DNA of 7,567 bases from NCBI GenBank assembly GCA_021738605.1, contig JAIPBY010000122.1, positions 1 through 7,567 of the forward strand. Reading direction: 5' to 3'. Shown here piece after piece: positions 1 through 6,805 of the stretch (its first letter is position 1; the number at the start of each line of letters is the position of its first letter). Made by a program: the position numbers and the translations under genes. This DNA is from Chitinophagaceae bacterium. Its GTDB lineage: Bacteria; Bacteroidota; Bacteroidia; Chitinophagales; Chitinophagaceae. A model generated the notes under the pieces. It did no database searches. It was not told the DNA's origin and worked only from the letters and a program-made list of their open reading frames with translations.

Positions 1-110
1 ACCTTTCACAGGATAAGGGATTTTAGAAAGAAATTGAAAAAGGAAATTGGGGATTGAGGGAATTATTCTTGATTGACCTTGCAAGCAATAAGCCTATGCA
101 TTGCGCTTAC
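1..110. other. Left-edge non-coding stretch
   Basis: This is the sequence downstream of the YdcF-like gene. It is purine-rich on the plus strand from about 25 to 65. I see no open frame with a plausible start, no consensus Bacteroidota promoter and no convincing terminator. A weak 5-bp inverted repeat (GCAAT at 85-89, ATTGC at 100-104) lies just past the gene's stop but has no U-tract after it. Confidence 0.5.
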
Positions 111-860
111 TCATCCTTTCATAAACACCTTCAAGGCATAATACACTGTTCCCATCAGTTCCTTGACACATTTTTCAGTTGTCGCCAATGATCCGGGATT
201 GGGAATGAAGTCCATGGGTGTCAATGCATATTCACCCAATTTAAAATCTACAGGGTATGATTGCACTTCGAGCCCTACATTCTCAAAGGCGATTTTTGCC
301 CTGCGGATATGGAAGGCCGAGGTAACGAGGATGATTTGATTTCCCTTGGATTGTAGGATTTTTTTCACCTCTCTTGATTCATCTTCCGTGGTTTCAACTT
401 CGCCTGTAACCAAGATTTGCTGTGGATGAACACCCATTTGTATAGCGGTTGCCTGCAACAATTCAGATTCGGGCGGGCCGATTTTCCAGGGAAGTTTTCC
501 CTTGGTAAAAATGATGACGGGTGCTTTTTTCGCTTTGATCAACTCCATCCCTCCAAAAAAACGATCAGGATCATTCCATTCGCTGATGATGCCTTTTTCA
601 GTACGAATGGAATGCGTCATCCCACTCAAGACAACGATGGCATCAGCAGGTTGCACGTCTGCAGGGGTTTTCCTGCTGCCAACTACCTCCAGCTGTGCGA
701 ACAAAAATGATGAAACCACAGGAGTTGAAAGTATCAACACCACAATCAATGCTGCCCAGATAATGGCATACTTCCTTTTGACCAGTCCCACAATGATGAA
801 TATAAGGAAAAGCGAATAGGGCGAAAGTAAAGCCGGTAAAATTTTATGCAGGTAAATCAT
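111..860 (-). CDS. YdcF/ElyC/SanA-family (DUF218) membrane-anchored protein
   Basis: This is a 249-aa protein starting at an ATG (858-860) and ending at TGA (111-113). The N-terminus has two hydrophobic segments, at about residues 9-27 and 32-53, separated by a short basic loop (KRK). This resembles ElyC-type proteins with a DUF218 domain after N-terminal membrane segments. The domain begins with DAIVVLSG (73-80). It continues with the polar stretch ETTEDES (156-162), where the family places conserved acidic and Ser/Thr residues, and with VTSAFHIRRA (179-188), equivalent to the family's 'vTs.yHm.RA' motif. Relatives such as SanA and ElyC affect envelope integrity and peptidoglycan precursor metabolism, but the biochemical activity is poorly defined, so no reaction is assigned. 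The gene diverges from the SusC operon and has its own consensus promoter about 20 bp upstream of the start. I see no truncation. Family assignment is firm; function is not. Confidence 0.88.
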   Translation of the reverse strand: MIYLHKILPALLSPYSLFLIFIIVGLVKRKYAIIWAALIVVLILSTPVVSSFLFAQLEVVGSRKTPADVQPADAIVVLSGMTHSIRTEKGIISEWNDPDRFFGGMELIKAKKAPVIIFTKGKLPWKIGPPESELLQATAIQMGVHPQQILVTGEVETTEDESREVKKILQSKGNQIILVTSAFHIRRAKIAFENVGLEVQSYPVDFKLGEYALTPMDFIPNPGSLATTEKCVKELMGTVYYALKVFMKG

Positions 861-878
861 TCAGTTGCGGGGTTCACT

Positions 879-909
879 CAAAATTAGAACAGTTTCCCTA
901 CACCGCAAA
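879..909 (-). promoter_or_regulatory. Bacteroidota-type promoter for the YdcF-like gene
   Basis: Read on the minus strand, a TTTG (-33 element, plus-strand CAAA at 906-909) is followed after exactly 19 bp by TAATTTTG (plus-strand 879-886). The latter matches the phylum's -7 consensus TAnnTTTG at every fixed position. Transcription would start around 872-876, leaving a leader of only about 12-16 nt before the ATG at 860. Both elements and the spacer agree with the published consensus, so this is a good candidate. No transcript data were available. Confidence 0.6.
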
Positions 910-921
910 CGATTGCTAAAA

Positions 922-952
922 TGTGATTTTTTTCTACAAATCATTATCTTGG
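922..952 (+). promoter_or_regulatory. Probable Bacteroidota-type promoter for the SusC operon
   Basis: TGTG (922-925) followed after 19 bp by TATCTTGG (945-952) resembles the TTTG / TAnnTTTG consensus with one mismatch in each element. The predicted start site near 956-959 gives a leader of about 15-18 nt before the ATG at 974. The match is weaker than that of the opposing promoter, which could mean that activation is needed. The -33 element would overlap the possible GTG start at 923, which argues against that start. Confidence 0.4.
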
Positions 953-973
953 GGCCCAAATCAACAATTGCTT

Positions 974-3900
974 ATGTGTAAAAAGTACTGCTACATTGTG
1001 GTTGCTGCCTTATTCCTGTGCATCAACAGCTTCGCACAAACCAGAACCGTTTCGGGTAAAGTGGTTTCAGAAAATGGAGAACCCCTGATCGGCGCCAGCG
1101 TAACCGTCAAGGGAACCACCACATCAACCCTTACTGGGAAAAATGGCGAGTTCAGCATCAAACCCAGCGCCAAAGCAACCTCCATTTCAATTTCTTTTTC
1201 AGGAATGGAAACCACCGAAGTGAGCATTGGTAAAAAAGACAACATCACTGTTGTCATGAAAACGCAGGTTACCAATCTGTCTGATGTTGTTGTAGTTGGA
1301 TACGGAACCATCAGAAAAGCGGATGCCACAGGTGCAGTACAACGCATCTCTCGTGAAGACCTGATCAGGGAAAGCCCAACCAATATTCTTCAGGCCATCC
1401 AGGGAAAACTAGCGGGTGTCAATGTTACCCAAAATGACGGCGCACCAGGTGCAGGACTCAGCATCAGGGTGCGGGGATCCAATTCATTCCTTGGTGGAAC
1501 AGAGCCACTCTATGTAATTGACGGTGTTCCTTTCAACAATACCAGCAGCGGTTCTACGCCCTCTTCCATTGGTGGAGATGAGAAGCAGACCCTGAATGTC
1601 ATGGCATTCATCAATCCCAATGATATTGAATCCATTGATGTATTGAAAGATGCTTCTGCCACTGCGATCTATGGATCAAGAGGTGCCAACGGTGTTGTAT
1701 TGATTACAACCAGAAAAGGAAGGGTCGGAAAGGACAAGGTTGAATTGCTTGCCAATGTGGGCATGTCTGAAATCACCAGAAAAATTGATGTGCTCACCCC
1801 TTATGAATATGCTGCATACCAAAACCTCTCCTTCCTCAATGCCAACAGGTATGATGGAACAAGCTATACCATGCCATATACCAACCTTGATCCGTTAAAG
1901 GATTTGAATACCAACTGGCAGGATGCCATTTTCAGGAATGGATTGCAACAACAATATACATTGAACGTTTCAGGGGGATCTGAAAACGGAAGCCATAGCC
2001 TTACCATGAACCACCTGAGCCAAAGCGGAATTGTGCAGAATTCCAATTTCAGGAAGATCGGATTGAGCTATAACCTCTACAGGAATATTGGCAAGAACAT
2101 CAAAATTGGCAGCAGCAATACTGTTTCCACTTCCACCACCAATGGCGTGAAAACCGGTACTGACAAGTCTGATGCAGCCAGTGCTGGCGTCATCCGCTCT
2201 GCCATCACCTTTCCAGCAACCATCGATTCTGTGGAGGAATATGATGGATCAGGCGATGGTTTCTTCATTACCAATCCTGTCATTTATACCAACAATGTAT
2301 TGAACAAGGTGACGGCCCTCAATATTTTCTCCTCCAATTATATCGAGGCGAGCATTGGGAAATACCTGAAACTCAGGGGAAACCTTGGATTCAACTATGG
2401 ATCGAATACCCGCGACCAGTATTATCCAAGAACGGTATACGAAGGTTTCAGCATCAGGGGATGGGGATTGAAATCAGATAATCTTTGGAGCAGCATGGTA
2501 TCCGAAGGATTGCTGACCTATAACCGGAAAATCAACAAGCACAGCATTGTTCTTACAGGTGCGTCCACTTTTGAAAGAAGCAATGGTCAGAACAAAAGGG
2601 TAGAAGCAAAAACCTTCCCCAATGACATCCTGCAAAATGAAAACATGGAAGCGGCAGAACAAATTATGCCTGTTTCCTCCAACCGTTTCCAATCAACCCT
2701 GATATCATTTCTGGGAAGGATGAATTATTCCTACAATGATAAGTATGTTTTCTCCCTCTCTTATCGTGAAGATGGATCAAGCAAGTTCGGTAAAGACAAC
2801 AAGTGGGCAGGATTTGCCTCTTCTGGTCTGGCATGGAAAGTCCACAAAGAAGGCTTCATGAAGGACCTGAACAAAATCAGCAACCTCACGTTCCGCTTGA
2901 GTTTCGGGCAAACCGGAAACCAGGGTATAGGATCTTATGCATCGCTGTCGAAACTGAATGTCTACAATTACCCCTTCAATGGAGCGCTGCAAACGGGTCT
3001 TGCTGATGATGTATTTTCAGGACCCGCCAATGCATCCCTCAAATGGGAAACCACCACCGCGTACAATGGAGGACTTGACCTTGGCATCCTCAAAGACAGG
3101 TTGAACATTCATGTTGATGTATACCTCAAGAAAACAAATGATTTGCTGCAATATGTAACCACTCCTTCTTCAACGGGCTTTCAACGCCAATTGAAAAATT
3201 CAGGATCGGTACAAAACAAAGGACTGGAAGTCTCCATGGACTTCAATGTGATCAACAAGAAGAATTTCACCTGGAAAACAGGAGGAAACATTGCATTCAA
3301 CAGGAACAAAATCCTGAGCCTTGGGGATGGCATCAAAGAACAGTATGCCTCCAGGATTTCCACCAGGGATGCTCCGTTTGTTCAGCTTGCAGGCTACCCG
3401 ATTGGCGCCCTTATCGGACATGTGGAAGATGGCTATTTTGACAATGAGGCTGAAGTAAGAAGCTCTCCTGCCTTTGCCAACCAACCGCCAGCCATCATCA
3501 GAAGAATGATTGGAGAAATCAAATACCGCAACCTTGACAATGATGCATCATCCATCTCCATCACAGACAGGATGATCATTGGAGATGTAAACCCAGATTA
3601 TATTTTCGGGTTGACCAACAGTTTCCAATACAAGAAATTTGAACTCAATGTATTCATCAACGGTGTTCAAGGCAATGATATCGTGAACATGAATACCGCA
3701 TTCAATGGCAACATTGGTACCTCAAAAAACATCAGCCAGGAAGTATTGAATGGTGCATGGCAAGAAGGGAAAAACAATTCAGCGGCTACGGGGCCAAAGG
3801 CCATTCGCCAGTTCTGGAGAACCTTGTTGTTCAGCCAAAGGTTCATAGAAGATGGAAGCTTTGTCAGGATCAAAAATGTGACACTGGGCTATACCCTTCC

Positions 3901-4093
3901 CTCCAATTTAATCAGGGGAGTGAGTGCCATCAGGATGGCGTTGGGGGTAAACAACCTCTACACCTTCACAAAATATTCTGGATTTGATCCTGAGATCAAC
4001 AGCTATGGAGACAACCCCGCACTGTTCGGTGTTGATCTTGGCGGTTATCCGAACGCAAGGACTTTTCAGTTTTCAATTCGTTGCAATTTCTAA
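974..4093 (+). CDS. SusC/RagA-family TonB-dependent outer-membrane transporter
   Basis: This is a 1039-aa outer-membrane porin that imports ligands delivered by its SusD partner, powered by TonB-ExbBD. From the ATG at 974, a signal peptide (basic KK, then a hydrophobic core at about 7-17) ends at SFA|Q, with cleavage likely after residue 21. A carboxypeptidase-regulatory-like beta domain follows (about 24-98, starting TVSGKVVSENGEPLIGASV). Next is the TonB-box-like SDVVVVGYGT (103-112). The plug carries YVIDGVPFNN (180-189) and the family signature DVLKDASATAIYGSRGANGV (222-241). The rest is the beta barrel, ending in a C-terminal Phe as expected for barrel insertion. There is no N-terminal STN (secretin/TonB) domain, so direct coupling to a FecR anti-sigma factor is not indicated. 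The frame also opens from a GTG at 923, but that would put 17 non-signal-like residues ahead of a normal signal peptide and would overlap the promoter. The susD-like gene follows 27 bp downstream. The substrate cannot be predicted from the sequence. Confidence 0.96.
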   Translation: MCKKYCYIVVAALFLCINSFAQTRTVSGKVVSENGEPLIGASVTVKGTTTSTLTGKNGEFSIKPSAKATSISISFSGMETTEVSIGKKDNITVVMKTQVTNLSDVVVVGYGTIRKADATGAVQRISREDLIRESPTNILQAIQGKLAGVNVTQNDGAPGAGLSIRVRGSNSFLGGTEPLYVIDGVPFNNTSSGSTPSSIGGDEKQTLNVMAFINPNDIESIDVLKDASATAIYGSRGANGVVLITTRKGRVGKDKVELLANVGMSEITRKIDVLTPYEYAAYQNLSFLNANRYDGTSYTMPYTNLDPLKDLNTNWQDAIFRNGLQQQYTLNVSGGSENGSHSLTMNHLSQSGIVQNSNFRKIGLSYNLYRNIGKNIKIGSSNTVSTSTTNGVKTGTDKSDAASAGVIRSAITFPATIDSVEEYDGSGDGFFITNPVIYTNNVLNKVTALNIFSSNYIEASIGKYLKLRGNLGFNYGSNTRDQYYPRTVYEGFSIRGWGLKSDNLWSSMVSEGLLTYNRKINKHSIVLTGASTFERSNGQNKRVEAKTFPNDILQNENMEAAEQIMPVSSNRFQSTLISFLGRMNYSYNDKYVFSLSYREDGSSKFGKDNKWAGFASSGLAWKVHKEGFMKDLNKISNLTFRLSFGQTGNQGIGSYASLSKLNVYNYPFNGALQTGLADDVFSGPANASLKWETTTAYNGGLDLGILKDRLNIHVDVYLKKTNDLLQYVTTPSSTGFQRQLKNSGSVQNKGLEVSMDFNVINKKNFTWKTGGNIAFNRNKILSLGDGIKEQYASRISTRDAPFVQLAGYPIGALIGHVEDGYFDNEAEVRSSPAFANQPPAIIRRMIGEIKYRNLDNDASSISITDRMIIGDVNPDYIFGLTNSFQYKKFELNVFINGVQGNDIVNMNTAFNGNIGTSKNISQEVLNGAWQEGKNNSAATGPKAIRQFWRTLLFSQRFIEDGSFVRIKNVTLGYTLPSNLIRGVSAIRMALGVNNLYTFTKYSGFDPEINSYGDNPALFGVDLGGYPNARTFQFSIRCNF

Positions 4094-4120
4094 TCACCTG
4101 TCCAAATAAACAAAGTGAAA

Positions 4121-5740
4121 ATGAAACATAGTTTACCAAACAAATGGATGACCGGAATTTTTCTTGTCATGCTTTCGCTTTCCTCCTGCAAAAAAGCACT
4201 GATGGAAAAGCCCTATTCATTCTTGTCTCCGGAAAATTTCTACAAGAATGAAAGCGATGCAAAAACTGCCATCAATGGCGTTTACAGTGCATTGTACACA
4301 TATGATCTTTATTTGCAACCCATCTGGAACTTGACGATGCTGGACGATGACCACGTTTCAGGCGCCGATTGGTTCCTGGGAACATCCGGAGCAGGAAACC
4401 CCCAAGGATACTGGGGTGTAGACGGTCCATGGGTTGGTTTCTATACCATCATCTCAAGGGCAAATACAGTCATTGAAAACATCGAACCCCTCAACCAGAA
4501 CATTGATCCAGAAATCAAGAAAAGAATTCTTGGTGAGGCCTATTTCCTCAGGGGCTGGTCTTATTTCCAGCTTGTGCAACTCTATGGAGGTGTTCCTTTG
4601 AGGCTTTCTTCTTTATCAAAAGAAAAAGACATCAACAAGCCGAGGGCCTCTGTTGTTGAAGTATACAATACTGTTTTCAGTGACCTGAAAAAAGCAGAAA
4701 CCATGTTGTTCCCTACAGGTCATCCAAAAGCAGGCGAAGCCGGAAGGGCAACCCGTGGCGTGGCCAAGGGATTCCTTGCCAAAGCCTATCTTACACTGGC
4801 ATCTTGTGCTGTCAACAGCGGAAACGTGATTGTGCGTGGTGGCCAGGACAACGGCAATTACAGCTACCCGAAAACTACAGTAAAAGGATATGAGGGCGTA
4901 GATGCCAAACAGTATTTTGGATTGGCAAGAGACAAGGCCATGGAAGTCATCAGCAGCAAAGAATACAGCCTGTTCACAAGCTGGAAAACACTTTGGAGCA
5001 AGAGTGGAAGAAACAATACCGAACACATGTGGCAGATACAGTCCATGTCAGGCTCCAATTTTGTCAACAACCTTCACAACTATTTTTCAGCACTGTCCAC
5101 TTTTGGAAGGGGCGCCGTGTGGGCCACCAACAACCACTACACTGATTATGAAGATGCAGACCTCCGTGCATTGGATGGCATCGCCCACAACTACCAGACC
5201 AATACAGGAACGAGGTATTTCTATCCATCTTCCCAGGCTGCATTGTACAAGGTGGTGAATGGACTTACGTATAACAACAATGGAACGACCGACAACAGGG
5301 CATACGTCATCAAATATGCTGATGTTACAGAGCCGACACTTGCCAACAGTGATGCCTACTATCCCATCATGCGTTATGCTGAAATACTATTGATTTATGC
5401 AGAAGCAGCCAATGAGGCCAATGGCAGCCCAACAACGGAAGCGTATGCACAACTCAATGCAATAAGGAGCAGGTCAAAAGCAACACTTGCTCCTGCAGCC
5501 ATGAACCTTGAACAATTCAGGAGTTATGTGCTCGCAGAAAGGGCAAGGGAACTGCTATTTGAAGGCATCCGCCGCTTCGACCTGATGCGCTGGAATGTTT
5601 ATCTTCAGGTAATGAACAAGATTTCAGCTGGCCAGAACAATATTTCCAAAGTAAGAAGCCAAAGAAATCTTTTATTGCCTATCCCATTGGGAGAATTAAA
5701 CTCCAATCAGGCCATCAAAGAAAACAATCCTGGTTGGTAA
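4121..5740 (+). CDS. SusD/RagB-family surface nutrient-binding lipoprotein
   Basis: This is a 539-aa lipoprotein that lids the SusC barrel and binds ligand at the cell surface. The signal peptide ends in the lipobox LSSC, with the acylated Cys at residue 23 followed by KK. Family hallmarks appear in order. ENFYKNESDAKTAINGVYSA (38-57) is the first helical region. AYFLRGWSYFQLVQLYGGVP (140-159) is the TPR-like scaffold signature. The region 412-435 contains YYPIMRYAEILLIYAEAANE. ERARELLFEGIRRFDLMRW (473-491) and the terminal IPLGELNSNQAIKENNPGW (521-539) complete the C-terminal SusD domain. The length is typical. I chose the ATG at 4121 over the in-frame GTG at 4115, which differs by only two residues. 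The start lies in an A-rich stretch without a Shine-Dalgarno motif, as is usual in this phylum. It sits 27 bp after the susC-like gene and 33 bp before the next gene, so it is almost certainly co-transcribed. Confidence 0.96.
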   Translation: MKHSLPNKWMTGIFLVMLSLSSCKKALMEKPYSFLSPENFYKNESDAKTAINGVYSALYTYDLYLQPIWNLTMLDDDHVSGADWFLGTSGAGNPQGYWGVDGPWVGFYTIISRANTVIENIEPLNQNIDPEIKKRILGEAYFLRGWSYFQLVQLYGGVPLRLSSLSKEKDINKPRASVVEVYNTVFSDLKKAETMLFPTGHPKAGEAGRATRGVAKGFLAKAYLTLASCAVNSGNVIVRGGQDNGNYSYPKTTVKGYEGVDAKQYFGLARDKAMEVISSKEYSLFTSWKTLWSKSGRNNTEHMWQIQSMSGSNFVNNLHNYFSALSTFGRGAVWATNNHYTDYEDADLRALDGIAHNYQTNTGTRYFYPSSQAALYKVVNGLTYNNNGTTDNRAYVIKYADVTEPTLANSDAYYPIMRYAEILLIYAEAANEANGSPTTEAYAQLNAIRSRSKATLAPAAMNLEQFRSYVLAERARELLFEGIRRFDLMRWNVYLQVMNKISAGQNNISKVRSQRNLLLPIPLGELNSNQAIKENNPGW

Positions 5741-5773
5741 TTATCCTTTCAAACATTCATTCAATCCAACACA

Positions 5774-6805
5774 ATGATAAAGAGCTTTTCAAAATACAAT
5801 CACGCAGTCTTGATGATCATGCTGATCACGATGATTTTCTCCTGTAAAAAAGAGGATACTGCACACGCAGTGCCACCGACGATCACCGGGGTCACCGATT
5901 TAATCAACCGTGGGACTGCACTTTCCTCCGTCAAGTATGGCGAATGGATTGTCATCAAGGGCGCACATCTTGCCACCACCTTCAAGGTTGAATTCAATAC
6001 CGTTTTGGTATCTGATTCAATGTATTACGCAGATGACAGTACCGTAACTGTAAAGATTCCTGCCAATCTCCCAGACCCCATCAACAATCCCATAACTGTT
6101 ACAACAAAATATGGCACGGCTACCTATGGTTTCAAAATCATGCAGCCTGCTCCAATCATCAATGGATTCAATCCTGAAGCAGGTTTGGCAGGTGATGTGG
6201 TGACCATTTCAGGCAATCATTTCAATGGAGTAACTGAAGTAAAATTTGGCACAGCAGTGGCTACCATTGTTTCGAAAAGCAACCAGGAGCTGAAGGTGAA
6301 TGTACCTGCAGGTGTGACCAGTGCGTTTATTACTGTGACCACGCCAGTAGGTACTGTTACTTCAGGATTACGTTTTGGATTCAAGTATGTCATCTATGAT
6401 GAAAAGCTGCAAACTGGCTGGTCAAACACATCCTATAGCACAACAGCCGTTCTCAACCATACCACAACGGTAAAAAGGGGAACGACCGCCATCAGCAGCG
6501 CTTATACGGCAGGCTTTGGTGGCTTTAGGCTGAGCAAAGCTGCACCTGCTCTGAGTCTTACAGGATACTCAGCCATTAAATTCTCTGTATTTGGTGGACC
6601 TGGAACAGAGGGCAAGAGGGCAAGGGTAATCATCAATGGAGTCAGTACAACTGCTTTTCAAATTTCATTGAAAGAAGGTGCATGGTCTACTTTTGAAATC
6701 CCCCTTTCGAACTTCAACAATCCTGCAACACTGAGTTCAATTGAAATAAAGGAATACAGCGGTGCCATCGTAACGGTTTATTTGGATGACATCGGGATCT
6801 CCTAA
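5774..6805 (+). CDS. IPT/TIG-domain lipoprotein, putative surface glycan-binding protein
   Basis: This 343-aa protein begins at ATG 5774. A hydrophobic segment (about 11-22) leads to a lipobox-like IFSC with Cys24, followed by KKED, a charged stretch that fits surface export of Bacteroidota lipoproteins. Two immunoglobulin-like IPT/TIG units follow. The first is at about 34-122 (PPTITGV..., with EWIVIKGAHL as the strand-turn motif). The second is at about 126-203 (APIINGFNPEAGLAGDVVTI, then GNHFNGVTEVKFG). The remaining residues, about 206-343, form a beta-rich, Gly/Ser/Thr-rich module. It starts VIYDEKLQTGWSN and ends VTVYLDDIGIS, and resembles a jelly-roll carbohydrate-binding module. The position after the SusC and SusD genes and the TIG architecture match SusE/SusF-like surface glycan-binding proteins of many uptake loci. 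The gene is the last in the operon. Its TAA overlaps the stop codon of the convergent gene by 4 bp. Lipoprotein and TIG calls are strong; glycan binding is inferred; the ligand is unknown. Confidence 0.87.
   Translation: MIKSFSKYNHAVLMIMLITMIFSCKKEDTAHAVPPTITGVTDLINRGTALSSVKYGEWIVIKGAHLATTFKVEFNTVLVSDSMYYADDSTVTVKIPANLPDPINNPITVTTKYGTATYGFKIMQPAPIINGFNPEAGLAGDVVTISGNHFNGVTEVKFGTAVATIVSKSNQELKVNVPAGVTSAFITVTTPVGTVTSGLRFGFKYVIYDEKLQTGWSNTSYSTTAVLNHTTTVKRGTTAISSAYTAGFGGFRLSKAAPALSLTGYSAIKFSVFGGPGTEGKRARVIINGVSTTAFQISLKEGAWSTFEIPLSNFNNPATLSSIEIKEYSGAIVTVYLDDIGIS

Noticed and set aside
85..104. GCAAT/ATTGC inverted repeat downstream of the YdcF-like gene, considered as its terminator
   Set aside because: It has only a 5-bp stem with a 10-nt loop and no run of U in the direction of transcription.
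417..819. Two plus-strand frames of about 100 codons opposite the YdcF-like gene
   Set aside because: They lie wholly antisense to a gene with clear family motifs, overlap each other in different frames, and their translations show no domain, signal peptide or sensible composition.
974..1039. Possible lipoprotein signal in the SusC-like protein because of a Cys (residue 16) in the hydrophobic core
   Set aside because: The preceding residues (LFL) do not fit a lipobox, which needs a small residue before Cys, and a standard signal peptidase I site (SFA before Q) follows. SusC proteins are barrel proteins, not lipoproteins.
4616..5026. 136-codon minus-strand frame inside the SusD-like gene, and similar minus-strand frames inside the SusC-like gene
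   Set aside because: These are shadow frames of long, strongly conserved coding sequences. Their translations are low-quality and Cys- or Phe-rich, with no recognisable family.
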